This document shows, one piece after another, positions 29,697 to 38,415 of a stretch of DNA of 64,000 bases (position 1 is the first letter of the stretch; every line of letters begins with the position of its first letter). A model generated the notes under the pieces. The model ran no database searches. It was not told where the DNA came from and saw only the letters and a list, made by a program, of their open reading frames with translations. Position numbers and translations under genes: made by a program. This DNA is from Staphylococcus arlettae (GTDB lineage Bacteria; Bacillota; Bacilli; Staphylococcales; Staphylococcaceae). Where the stretch lies: the NCBI RefSeq assembly GCF_002902345.1, contig NZ_PPQB01000012.1, positions 55,957-119,956 on the forward strand, given 5' to 3'.

Positions 29697-31296
29697 CTGC
29701 TTCGCCTCCTAAGTATTTATCAATACCTTGTTCAATCGGTAATGCTTGTTTTACTTTTGCTACATAGTTATTAAAATTAACAACCCCTTGTGGTGAAGGC
29801 GTCATTGTCACTTCACTTGCATCTTCAAATACATAGTCATTTAAAAATGCTTCCAATGATATTGGCTCTTGTACTGCACTATAATAAGCTAAAATACTAA
29901 TGCCCCATGCACCACCTTCACTCGCCGTATCCATAACTGTAATATCATTGTTTACAGCCGATGCTAATACTTGTTGAGCTATCTTTTTCGTTTTAAAAAT
30001 ACCACCATGTGCAATTAACTTATTTACAGTGACTGATTCTTGCGTTTGCAACAAATCCATTCCTATTTTCAATGTGCTAAAAGCACTATATAAATGCATT
30101 TTCATAAAATTAGCTAAATTAAAATTATTTGTTGGTTCCCGTAAGAATAAAGGATATCCAGTTGCAACATCAGTAATATTCTCACCAGAAATATAGTTGT
30201 AAGATAATAGACCACCAACATCATCATCACTAGCTAATGATGCTTCAAAAAGTTGTCCGTACAACTGTTCATGTGAAATATCGATACCTAAAGTCTGTAA
30301 GACTTCGTTAAACAGTCGCATCCAATCATTGATATCTGATGTGCAATTATTTGTATGAATCATAGCAACTTCATCACCTGCTGGCGTCGTTACAATATCA
30401 ATTTCTGGATACATTGCTTGCAAACTTTGTTCTAACACTATCATCGCAAAAGAACTTGTACCTGCTGAGATGTTGCCAGTATTAACTGTTACTGCATTTG
30501 TAGCAACCATACCTGTGCCAGCATCTCCTTCAGGTGGACATAAGATACAACCACCTTCAAGTTCACCTGTTGGATCTAGTAATTTGGCACCTATGTCAGT
30601 TAATGTTCCACCTTGTTCGCCGGCTAATCGTATTTCTGGCAACAGTTGTTCTAATTGTTGTGTGTAGCCATGACTTGCAAATAGCTTATTCGCAATTTCT
30701 AATAAATCTTGTCTATAAGCTTTTTCTTGTGGATCTACTGGAAACATTCCTGATGCATCACCAATACCTATGACCTTTTCTCCTGTTAAATACCAATGAA
30801 CATATCCTGCTAAAGTTGTCACATAATCTAGTTGATGTGTATGTGGTTCTGCTGACAACATCGCTTGATAAATATGAGCAATACTCCAACGTTCAGGAAT
30901 ATTAAAGTTAAATGCATTACTTAATTCCTTTGCTGCTGCAGTAGTATTACCATTACGCCAAGTTCTAAATGGTACAAGGATATCTTCTTGTTCGTTAAAA
31001 GCTAAATAACCATGCATCATTGCACTGATGCCTATAGATTTAACTCGCTTCAACGTAATATCATATGTGCTTTTTAACTCTTTTGCCATCATTTGATAGC
31101 TTTGTTGTAACCCAACCCATACATCGTTAAGCGAATAAGTCCAGTAACCATCTTTCAATTGATTTTCCCAATCAAAATTACCTGATGCTACTACTTGCAA
31201 GTGACTATCTATTGCTACAGTTTTAATTCTAGTCGATCCTAATTCAATACCAATCGATATATCTTCTTGCTTTAATTCTTGCGTACTTACTCTCAT
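29674..31296 (-). CDS. araB: L-ribulokinase
   Basis: AraB phosphorylates L-ribulose using ATP. It is a 540-residue FGGY-family kinase. The N-terminal phosphate motif is GIELGSTRIKTVAID, followed by SAMMHGYLAF, FRTWRNGNT and, in the C-terminal half, IAHGGIFKTKKIAQQVLA. GGGGTG precedes the ATG. It is the first gene of araBDAE and sits directly after the AraR/cre-controlled promoter. Confidence 0.95.
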   Translation of the reverse strand: MRVSTQELKQEDISIGIELGSTRIKTVAIDSHLQVVASGNFDWENQLKDGYWTYSLNDVWVGLQQSYQMMAKELKSTYDITLKRVKSIGISAMMHGYLAFNEQEDILVPFRTWRNGNTTAAAKELSNAFNFNIPERWSIAHIYQAMLSAEPHTHQLDYVTTLAGYVHWYLTGEKVIGIGDASGMFPVDPQEKAYRQDLLEIANKLFASHGYTQQLEQLLPEIRLAGEQGGTLTDIGAKLLDPTGELEGGCILCPPEGDAGTGMVATNAVTVNTGNISAGTSSFAMIVLEQSLQAMYPEIDIVTTPAGDEVAMIHTNNCTSDINDWMRLFNEVLQTLGIDISHEQLYGQLFEASLASDDDVGGLLSYNYISGENITDVATGYPLFLREPTNNFNLANFMKMHLYSAFSTLKIGMDLLQTQESVTVNKLIAHGGIFKTKKIAQQVLASAVNNDITVMDTASEGGAWGISILAYYSAVQEPISLEAFLNDYVFEDASEVTMTPSPQGVVNFNNYVAKVKQALPIEQGIDKYLGGEADARTIKS

Positions 31297-31311
31297 TTCA
31301 ACACCCCATTA

Positions 31312-31327
31312 CTGTAACCGTTTTCAA
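31312..31327 (-). promoter_or_regulatory. cre-like catabolite control site before araB
   Basis: TTGAAAACGGTTACAG on the minus strand fits the cre consensus WTGNAARCGNWWWCAW at 15 of 16 positions. It starts just downstream of the -10 box, a position where CcpA usually represses. Confidence 0.6.
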
Positions 31328-31331
31328 TATA

Positions 31332-31360
31332 AATATAAAACATTTGTCCGTACATGTCAA
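31332..31360 (-). promoter_or_regulatory. araBDAE promoter
   Basis: TTGACA (31355-31360), 17 bases, TATATT (31332-31337) on the minus strand. AraR operator 1 occupies the spacer. Confidence 0.8.
31342..31357. promoter_or_regulatory. AraR operator 1
   Basis: ATTTGTCCGTACATGT resembles the Bacillus AraR box (ATTTGT-centred palindrome with GTACAAAT). It lies inside the promoter spacer. Confidence 0.75.
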
Positions 31361-31372
31361 TATAATTATATT

Positions 31373-31387
31373 TTTGTCCGTACAAAT
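31373..31387. promoter_or_regulatory. AraR operator 2
   Basis: TTTGTCCGTACAAAT is a near-perfect AraR box just upstream of the -35 hexamer, centred 30 bp from operator 1. Confidence 0.78.
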
Positions 31388-31397
31388 ATCAGCTAAT

Positions 31398-31432
31398 TAA
31401 AACCCCAAACCAACGCGGCTGTTGATTTGGGG
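31398..31432 (-). terminator. Terminator of araR
   Basis: CCCCAAACCAAC / GTTGATTTGGGG stem with one mismatch and a short minus-strand T-run. It separates araR from the araB promoter. Confidence 0.75.
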
Positions 31433-31434
31433 GC

Positions 31435-32517
31435 TTAATTTATTTTTTTAACTGAATTACGTTCTATAATATATGTGTCGATACGTTCTTCTGGCTGTAT
31501 TTTATCTGTGTCAATAGTCTCTATCATCCAGTTAGCTGCCTTTTCTCCTAACAACTCTTGCGGATGTGATGTGGTTGTTAAATTCATATCGCTTAATCTA
31601 CTCAATACAGAATTGTCTTCCCCAACAACCGAAATATCATTCGGTATACTAAATCCAAGTTGTCTTAAACGTTGAATGATTTGATACGCGATTTCATCGT
31701 TATAACAGACAACTGCAGAAACTGATATTTTTTGTTGTTGAATGTGTTGGACTATCTGTTCTACTACTTGGCGTTTATTTTCAGTATCATAAGTGTAAAT
31801 ATGCTCACCCTTGAAAATAATATTATTATGTTCGAAGGCATTAAAATAACCTTTCATTCGTAATTTTCCTTGATTATCATCAATCTTAGTAATTAATGCG
31901 ATATCTTCATGACCATGATCAATTAAATATTGTGTTGCTAAATAGCCTGACTTAATATCATCAATTGCAATATACGGTAAGTTTAGCTCATCATACGTAG
32001 CATTAATCATAAGTATTGGTATATCCCGTTGTTTGAACATAGAATAATAAGATAGATTAGGGTTATAAACATTACTTTTCGTCGGTTCGATAATTAATCC
32101 TGTCACGCCTTGATTTAACATCATTTCTAAGCATTTGCGCTCTTCATCATGGTTATTATTTGTACTCGCTAATATTAAAGAATAACCATTATCACGTAAC
32201 ACGTGTTCAATACCTCTTATAATACTGGGAAAAATATAGTCGGATAAGTACGTCACAATAACACCAATTTTTTTAGTTCCTGTTGTTTGCTGCGCATTTA
32301 AAAAACTATAGCTCACATATGAGCCAGCACCTTTTCTTTTTTTTATATAGCCTTCTGCCACAAGGATATCCATTGCTTGTCGAATTGTATAACGGCTAAC
32401 TTGATAATTATCTTGAAATTGTTTTTCCGTCGGTAACAACATACCCACGTGATAACTCTTATCGAGAATTTTGCCTTTAATTTCATCGGCTATTACTTGA
32501 TATTTGGGCTTATTCAT
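31435..32517 (-). CDS. araR: Arabinose repressor (GntR helix-turn-helix with LacI-type sensor)
   Basis: A 360-residue chimera typical of AraR. Residues 1-70 are a GntR winged helix (KYQVIADEIKGKI, YQVSRYTIRQAMDILVAEGYIKKRKGAGSYV) and the remainder is a LacI/periplasmic-type ligand domain (KKIGVIVTYLSDYIFPSIIRGIE). It represses ara genes until L-arabinose binds. Start 32517 is chosen because AGGAGAT lies 8 bases upstream; the frame extends 14 codons further without support. It is on the same strand as its targets, with its own terminator. Confidence 0.92.
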   Translation of the reverse strand: MNKPKYQVIADEIKGKILDKSYHVGMLLPTEKQFQDNYQVSRYTIRQAMDILVAEGYIKKRKGAGSYVSYSFLNAQQTTGTKKIGVIVTYLSDYIFPSIIRGIEHVLRDNGYSLILASTNNNHDEERKCLEMMLNQGVTGLIIEPTKSNVYNPNLSYYSMFKQRDIPILMINATYDELNLPYIAIDDIKSGYLATQYLIDHGHEDIALITKIDDNQGKLRMKGYFNAFEHNNIIFKGEHIYTYDTENKRQVVEQIVQHIQQQKISVSAVVCYNDEIAYQIIQRLRQLGFSIPNDISVVGEDNSVLSRLSDMNLTTTSHPQELLGEKAANWMIETIDTDKIQPEERIDTYIIERNSVKKIN

Positions 32518-32654
32518 ATCTGACGATCTCCTAGTATTACCTAATTTTCTCATACACATTTAGTATAGCATAACTATTTAACGCACTTTTATATTTATCT
32601 AGCACGTTATATAAAATATGACAGATAGTTAATATTGTGTCATAAATGCACGAA

Positions 32655-32712
32655 AAGAAAAAGTAAGCAGAATTGACTACCTTTTTAAAAAGGCGTTCAA
32701 GTCTGCTTACTT
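32655..32712 (-). terminator. Long hairpin terminator of coaA
   Basis: AAGTAAGCAGA (32661-32671) pairs with TCTGCTTACTT (32702-32712), with further imperfect pairing inside. A T-rich tail follows on the minus strand. Confidence 0.8.
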
Positions 32713-32785
32713 GTATGAACCAATAGCAATTTAAATTTAATATGTTCACGTAATGCGTGCACTTTGCTATAAGTCAAAATAGTAA

Positions 32786-33685
32786 CTAAAATTTATTGTA
32801 AGTTAAGCGCGTAATCGTATGATTTTCAGCTTTGTGTAACACTAAATCAGCTCTATTTTTAGTAGGATAGATATTATGCAAAATATTAGGTTCATTTACA
32901 TTTGTCCACAATTGTTTAGCAATTGCTATTGCTTCTGTTTCCGTTAAATCTTTATATTGATAAAAATGTGATTCTGGTTTTTGGAAAGCACTTTGCTGTA
33001 GTTTTAAGAACCGTTCGATATACCACTTTTTCATTACTTCTAAAGCGACATCAAGATAAATTTTATAATCTATATAATCAGTTACAAGCTCTGATGCTTG
33101 GCTATGAACTTGAAATATATTCACTCCTTCAATAATTAAAATATCCGGTTGATGAATATAATGAAATTGCTCGACTAACCGATCATACGTTAAATGGGAA
33201 TACGTATAAGTTGCAACTTTTTCCCCAGCTTTAATAGCTTTTAAGTGTTGGATGAGTGTTTTAGTTTCATAGCTTTCTGGAAAACCTTTTTTTGACATTA
33301 TATTTTGCTCTAACAGTTGTTGCTTAGGTAAAATATAACCATCTGTCGTAATCAGATCTACCTTCCACGTTGGATTTTCTTTTTTTAATAATTCCAATAA
33401 TAATCGCGCTATCGTACTCTTCCCAGCAGCCACCCCACCAGAAACCCCAATAATAAATGGTGTTTTGTGGTGTTTATTAAGTAATTTATTATGTACATAA
33501 CTAATATAATCCATATGGCGCTGTGCTTTTTCTGACAATAAATCTATTAGAGGAAAATACAAGGATTTAATTTCCTGTTTTGTTGCATAATCGTTGAAAC
33601 TAAGTATTTCTTCTAAGTTAATATCATCTAACTCTATATTTGTTGAACTTTGCACTTTTTGCCATTCTTCTTTAGAAAATTCCAC
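32786..33685 (-). CDS. coaA: Type I pantothenate kinase
   Basis: CoaA phosphorylates pantothenate, the committed step of coenzyme A synthesis. It has 299 residues with the P-loop GVSGGVAAGKST at 80-91, DLITTDGYILP, and the ending HKAENHTITRLTYNKF, all of the P-loop (prokaryotic type I) family rather than the acetate-kinase-like type II enzyme (CoaW) usual in staphylococci. The start is GTG at 33685 with AAGGGAG upstream. It is monocistronic with its own terminator. Confidence 0.92.
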   Translation of the reverse strand: MEFSKEEWQKVQSSTNIELDDINLEEILSFNDYATKQEIKSLYFPLIDLLSEKAQRHMDYISYVHNKLLNKHHKTPFIIGVSGGVAAGKSTIARLLLELLKKENPTWKVDLITTDGYILPKQQLLEQNIMSKKGFPESYETKTLIQHLKAIKAGEKVATYTYSHLTYDRLVEQFHYIHQPDILIIEGVNIFQVHSQASELVTDYIDYKIYLDVALEVMKKWYIERFLKLQQSAFQKPESHFYQYKDLTETEAIAIAKQLWTNVNEPNILHNIYPTKNRADLVLHKAENHTITRLTYNKF

Positions 33686-33882
33686 AAGCCTAGCTCCCTT
33701 TATACAAACTGTTATACCAATTCATTCACTTTGACATAACTCACTTCAATATAATCAATCTCAACAAGTATAATGTAACATTCTCATGGTTTCAATGATA
33801 ATTTCGAAATTTAATGTATCCGCTTTAATCTAGTATAGAGAGAACAGAAACTCATATTTTCACTAATGGTTAATACTATTTT

Positions 33883-33960
33883 GAACGTGCATGCTTGCCT
33901 AGGGCATAGTTTGAGCCTGTAGTTTCTCACTCATACTACTTCCCCGGGCGTCAGCACGTT
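33883..33960 (-). repeat. Degenerate, inverted copy G of the structured repeat
   Basis: Read on the minus strand, this matches the 14133 repeat loosely. GTGCATGCTT, GAGCCTGTAGT and CCCCGGGCGTCAGC correspond in order to the complement of the repeat core. Much diverged. The rest of the 413-base gap between coaA and larA holds only their promoters. Confidence 0.5.
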
Positions 33961-34048
33961 TCAAAATCGCTGCTATTTATATTTTGTTTTTCTTGCAATA
34001 TCAAATTATGAGAAATACTAAAGTTTTAAAATTAGTGCAATTAGTACT

Positions 34049-34068
34049 ATAATGTAAACACTTACATT
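34049..34068 (+). promoter_or_regulatory. larA promoter -10 box with overlapping cre-like palindrome
   Basis: TATAAT (34049-34054) overlaps ATGTAAACACTTACAT (34053-34068). The latter fits the cre consensus at 15 of 16 positions, with A in place of the central G, and has 6-bp inverted arms. The -35 region is weak, so an activator may be needed. Confidence 0.5.
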
Positions 34069-34098
34069 TTTAACAACTACATTACTGGAGTGATGAAT

Positions 34099-35361
34099 GT
34101 GAAGACAAAAGTTCTATATGGTAAATCTGACGTAGAGATCGATGTACCAGATCACAGTACTCTTATTGAACCTAGCACTATACCACCACTAGATAATGAT
34201 GTTGAGTCAATTATGGACGCTTTAACGCAACCCATTGCCTCACCACCACTACATACTATGGTTAAAGCAACAGATACAGTAGCTATTGTGATTAGTGACA
34301 TTACACGACCTACGCCTAATCACATTTTAGTACCATGTTTGTTGCGCGCATTAAGTCATGTTCCTAAAGAAAATTTCGTCATTATTAATGGAACAGGTAC
34401 ACATAGAGACCAAACAAGAGAAGAGCTGGTCCAAATGTTAGGTGAAGATATTGTAGCAAACATACGCATTGTGCATAACCATTGCCACGACTATGATAGT
34501 TTGACCAAAGTTGGTCACAGTAAGTACGGTTGTGATGTTTATTTAAACAAGGATTATGTAGCAGCTGATTTTAAAATTGTCACTGGTTTTATCGAACCGC
34601 ATTTTTTCGCCGGATTTTCAGGTGGTCCTAAAGGTATTATGCCAGGTATTGCTGGTTTCGAAACAATCATGACCTTTCACAATGCTCAAATGATTGGTGA
34701 TATTCGTTCTACATGGGGCAATATGATTGATAACCCTGTTCAAGATATGACTCGTGAAATTAATGCAATGTGTAAACCAGATTTCATGCTCAATGTAGCA
34801 CTTAACAAAGATAAAGCAATTACCAAAGTCTTTGCAGGTGAGTTATATGAAGCACACGATACAGGATGTGACTACGTCAAAAACCACGCTATGTTTAAAT
34901 GTGACGAACGTTTTGATGTTGTCATAGCTTCCAACTCAGGTTACCCGCTTGACCAAAACTTATATCAAACTGTAAAAGGTATGAGTGCTGCTCATAAAAT
35001 AGTGAAAGAAGGTGGTACCATCATCATGGTATCCGAATGTGCTGATGGCTTTCCAGATCATGGTAAATTTGCTGAAATTTTCAAATTAGCAGAAACGCCA
35101 CAAGGTATTTTAGACATAATACATGACCCTAATTTCCAAGAAATGGATCAATGGCAAGTCCAAAAACAAGCTAGCATTCAAACATTCGCTAACGTTTATG
35201 TTTATTCAAAATTGACAGACCAACAGTTACTAGATTCCATGTTGAAACCTACTGATAATATTGAGAAAACCTTGGAGTCATTAGCAAGAGAAAAAGGCAA
35301 ACCTTTAACTATCGGTGTCATGCCACAAGGTCCACTTACGATACCTTACGTTGAATCATAA
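34099..35361 (+). CDS. larA: Nickel-pincer lactate racemase
   Basis: LarA interconverts L- and D-lactate using a covalently held nickel pincer nucleotide. The start is uncertain; GTG at 34099 has GGAG 8 bases upstream (420 residues), while ATG at 34093 is too close to it. In that numbering His102 (GTGTHR), His168 and Lys178 (IEPHFFAGFSGGPKG) match His108, His174 and cofactor-binding Lys184 of the Lactobacillus plantarum enzyme at a constant offset of six. Family members also racemise other 2-hydroxyacids. It is first of larA-larE-larB-larC. Confidence 0.9.
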   Translation: MKTKVLYGKSDVEIDVPDHSTLIEPSTIPPLDNDVESIMDALTQPIASPPLHTMVKATDTVAIVISDITRPTPNHILVPCLLRALSHVPKENFVIINGTGTHRDQTREELVQMLGEDIVANIRIVHNHCHDYDSLTKVGHSKYGCDVYLNKDYVAADFKIVTGFIEPHFFAGFSGGPKGIMPGIAGFETIMTFHNAQMIGDIRSTWGNMIDNPVQDMTREINAMCKPDFMLNVALNKDKAITKVFAGELYEAHDTGCDYVKNHAMFKCDERFDVVIASNSGYPLDQNLYQTVKGMSAAHKIVKEGGTIIMVSECADGFPDHGKFAEIFKLAETPQGILDIIHDPNFQEMDQWQVQKQASIQTFANVYVYSKLTDQQLLDSMLKPTDNIEKTLESLAREKGKPLTIGVMPQGPLTIPYVES

Positions 35362-35377
35362 AAGAGGAGGATTAAAA

Positions 35378-36199
35378 ATGCTAACATTAGAAGAAAAAAA
35401 CAAACAACTAACAACAGTCTTACAATCAATGAAACGTGTTATAGTCGCTTTTTCAGGTGGGGTCGATAGCACATTAGTATTGCATAAAGCGATTGAAGTT
35501 TTAGGATCAGATAATGTTATTGGTGTAATCGTGAAGTCAGAACTTTTCCGCCATGAAGAATTCACACAAGCTACAGAGCTAGCACAACAATTAGGTGCGC
35601 ACGTAATTGAAACAGAAATTGAAGAATTACAAGACGCAAATATTGTCAACAATACTCCACAAAGTTGGTATTACAGCAAACGTTTATTGTATGCACAATT
35701 AGACGACCTTAAACATAAATATCATTGTGCTTATGTGTTAGACGGTATGATTATGGATGACCTAGATGATTATCGTCCTGGACTACAAGCTCGTGATGAT
35801 TTCTCCGTTCGCAGTGTCTTACAAGAAGTTGAACTCTACAAGTATGAAGTCAGAACATTAAGCAAACAAGCTGACCTCCCAGTGTGGAATAAACCAGCAT
35901 TATGTAGTTTAGCATCACGCATACCTTATGGAGAAACTTTAACTATGGACAAAATAACTAAAGTGAATGAAGCAGAAAAAATCATTTTAAATTTAAATAT
36001 CAATCATGTACGTGTACGTTACCATAACAATATCGCACGTATTGAAGTTGCTGACGCAGATATTGCGACTTTAGTACAACACCGTCAAGCTATTAGTTTA
36101 CAGTTAAAAGAATTAGGTTTTGACTATGTAACAATCGACATGGACGGTTATCGTGTAGGTAGTATGAATGAAGTTTTAAATTCCTCTGCATCACATTAA
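35378..36199 (+). CDS. larE: Pincer cofactor sulfur transferase
   Basis: LarE activates the pincer precursor with ATP and donates sulfur from its own cysteine. It has 273 residues from ATG 35378, with AGAGGAGG upstream; the longer frame into larA is rejected. The PP-loop SGGVDST is at 26-32. Cys176 in KPALCSLASRIPYG sits exactly where the sacrificial cysteine of L. plantarum LarE lies, so this is the single-cysteine, self-sacrificing type. It starts 16 bases after larA. Confidence 0.93.
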   Translation: MLTLEEKNKQLTTVLQSMKRVIVAFSGGVDSTLVLHKAIEVLGSDNVIGVIVKSELFRHEEFTQATELAQQLGAHVIETEIEELQDANIVNNTPQSWYYSKRLLYAQLDDLKHKYHCAYVLDGMIMDDLDDYRPGLQARDDFSVRSVLQEVELYKYEVRTLSKQADLPVWNKPALCSLASRIPYGETLTMDKITKVNEAEKIILNLNINHVRVRYHNNIARIEVADADIATLVQHRQAISLQLKELGFDYVTIDMDGYRVGSMNEVLNSSASH

Positions 36200-36222
36200 G
36201 TTATGAAAGGCTGCGTTAGAAC

Positions 36223-36981
36223 ATGACCGATAAGACAAACGATCTAGATGCAATTTTACAACAAGTACAATCGAAGCAATTATCGATTAACGATGCTAAA
36301 AGTCAGCTTAAACAATTTGATGATTTGGGCTTCGCTAAAATAGACCTACATCGTTCACAACGTCAAGGTTTTCCCGAAATTATTTACGGCGATGGAAAAA
36401 GTGCTGAACAAATTGATGATATTATACACAGTTTAAAGTCCAACGACCAAACGATATTAGCTACACGTGTATCTGAAAGCAAAGCACAGTATGTATTAGC
36501 ACGTCATCCAGAATTATCATATCACGCACAGGCTAATATTATATGTACACCCATTGAAACTATCACTCCTTCTACGCATTATGCTGCTATTATCTGTGCT
36601 GGCACTTCTGACTTGCCAGTCGCAGAAGAAGCTGCACTCACTGCAGAAGTCATGGGCATTGCAGTTAAGCGTTTTTATGATGTTGGTGTTTCAGGTATAC
36701 ATCGTCTATTTGAAAGTATCGAAGACATTCGTAATAGTTCAGTATCCGTTGTCGTAGCGGGTATGGAAGGCGCCTTAAGTAGCGTCGTATCAGGTTTAGT
36801 AGACCATCCAGTCTATGCAATCCCGACCAGTGTTGGTTACGGTGCAAACCTATCAGGGGTAACTACACTTTTAGCTATGCTCAATGGCTGTGCACCAGGC
36901 ACAAGTGTTTTAAATATCGATAATGGTTTTGGTGGTGGCTATAATGCTGCCCAACTTATAAAGATGCTCGAAAAAGATTAA
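36223..36981 (+). CDS. larB: Pincer cofactor carboxylase/hydrolase
   Basis: LarB carboxylates the pyridinium ring of nicotinic acid adenine dinucleotide and cleaves the dinucleotide, the first step of nickel-pincer cofactor synthesis. It has 252 residues and a C-terminal PurE-like (AIR carboxylase) domain with ICAGTSDLPVAEEAALTAEVMG and AIPTSVGYGANLSGVTTLLAMLNGC. It is third in the lar operon, 23 bases after larE. Confidence 0.93.
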   Translation: MTDKTNDLDAILQQVQSKQLSINDAKSQLKQFDDLGFAKIDLHRSQRQGFPEIIYGDGKSAEQIDDIIHSLKSNDQTILATRVSESKAQYVLARHPELSYHAQANIICTPIETITPSTHYAAIICAGTSDLPVAEEAALTAEVMGIAVKRFYDVGVSGIHRLFESIEDIRNSSVSVVVAGMEGALSSVVSGLVDHPVYAIPTSVGYGANLSGVTTLLAMLNGCAPGTSVLNIDNGFGGGYNAAQLIKMLEKD

Positions 36982-36996
36982 AAGAGGAGTTTTAGT

Positions 36997-38175
36997 ATGA
37001 CACAAGCAATTTATATTGATTGCCATGCTGGTATTGCCGGTGATATGTTTTTAGCTGCTTTAGTAGATTTAGGTGCAGATCCTGAATATATTACTGCTGA
37101 ATTGCAGAAGTTACCTATTGATACATTTGATTTAAGCTTTACCAAACAAGTCAAACAAGGTATCAATGCCCAAACTTTAACTATCGACTTTACCGAAGCA
37201 CACCACCATCGTAAAGCTGCTGATATTTATAAACTTATAACAGAAAGTACATTACCTGAACGTGTCAAAACACGTAGTACACAAATCTTTACTGAAATTG
37301 CACAAGCAGAAGCTAAAATACATGGCATGCCAATAGAAGAAGTACACTTTCATGAGGTAGGAGCAATGGACTCTATCATCGATATTATCGGTTGTTGTCT
37401 GGCTTTAGAAGATTTAAATATAGATTCAATATATTGCTCAACCATTCCAACTGGCCATGGTAGAATACATATTGCACATGGTATCTACCCTGTACCTGCA
37501 CCAGCAACCCTCGAAATATTAACAGGTGTACCGCTGGCAAATTTTGACGTTGAAAGCGAATTAACTACACCTACGGGAGCGGCTATAGTTAAAAGTTTAG
37601 CTACACATTTCGGTCCTATGCCTGCTATCATACCAACAAATATAGCCTATGGCGCAGGTACAAAAGATTTTGACTTTCCAAATGTGTTAAGGCTTGTTCA
37701 ATTCACAGCATCAGCTGCACAACAAGATACAGTGCAAGTGTTAGAATGCCAAATTGATGATATGACAGGCGAAACATTAGGAGATTTTTTAGATAGTGTA
37801 TTAGCAAAAGGTGCATTAGACGTATATTACACGCCAATTTCTATGAAGAAAAATCGCCCTGCTATCGCCTTAACCGTAATATGCGAACTAGCAAACAAGC
37901 CTTTTTTCGAAGACTACCTTTTGCTACATACTACAACACTGGGCGTACGAAGCAGTACTGTCCAAAGACGTGTACTCGAACGTGATTTCGACACGCTGTC
38001 AACACAATACGGGGATATAACTATTAAAATTGCTAAGCTTGGGTCCAAAACAATAAAAATAAAGCCTGAATTTAGTGACATGCGCCGTATTGCGCATGAA
38101 ACTGGACAGCCGTTACACCAATTATATTCAGAAATTAGTGCTGAAATTCATCAACACTATGGTCACCTTAACTAA
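36997..38175 (+). CDS. larC: Pincer cofactor nickel insertase, unbroken
   Basis: LarC inserts nickel into the dithiolated pincer in a CTP-dependent reaction. It has 392 residues in one continuous frame. IDCHAGIAGDMFLAALVDLG is at the N-terminus and HFHEVGAMDSIIDIIG around residue 120; the C-terminal part after about 270 matches what is LarC2 in L. plantarum. There larC1 and larC2 are joined by programmed frameshifting; no shift is needed here. AAGAGGAG precedes the start. Confidence 0.93.
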   Translation: MTQAIYIDCHAGIAGDMFLAALVDLGADPEYITAELQKLPIDTFDLSFTKQVKQGINAQTLTIDFTEAHHHRKAADIYKLITESTLPERVKTRSTQIFTEIAQAEAKIHGMPIEEVHFHEVGAMDSIIDIIGCCLALEDLNIDSIYCSTIPTGHGRIHIAHGIYPVPAPATLEILTGVPLANFDVESELTTPTGAAIVKSLATHFGPMPAIIPTNIAYGAGTKDFDFPNVLRLVQFTASAAQQDTVQVLECQIDDMTGETLGDFLDSVLAKGALDVYYTPISMKKNRPAIALTVICELANKPFFEDYLLLHTTTLGVRSSTVQRRVLERDFDTLSTQYGDITIKIAKLGSKTIKIKPEFSDMRRIAHETGQPLHQLYSEISAEIHQHYGHLN

Positions 38176-38204
38176 ATATCTTCATATCAATAATATATTA
38201 GAAC

Positions 38205-38247
38205 ACAGACGTACCCAATAATTGAATGAGAGGTACGTCTGTTTTTT
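38205..38247 (+). terminator. Terminator of the lar operon
   Basis: ACAGACGTACC / GGTACGTCTGT stem with six T residues after it. Confidence 0.92.
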
Positions 38248-38415
38248 ACATTTAACTGAGATAAATCCCCCATTAAATTCAAACTATTAAAAAATACATT
38301 TGTTTTCATAATTGAAATAATAAAAGATTTAATTTAATATTTATATCATGCATAATTAAATAACAAACTATTAAATTATTGATTGTGCAGTTATTCAAAA
38401 GTGAAAGAAGCGTGT

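Noticed and set aside
32537..32749. 70-codon frame between araR and coaA
   Set aside because: It covers the coaA terminator hairpin and the araR leader; no protein features.
36997..38175. Programmed frameshift in larC as in L. plantarum
   Set aside because: The frame is continuous across both LarC1 and LarC2 regions.
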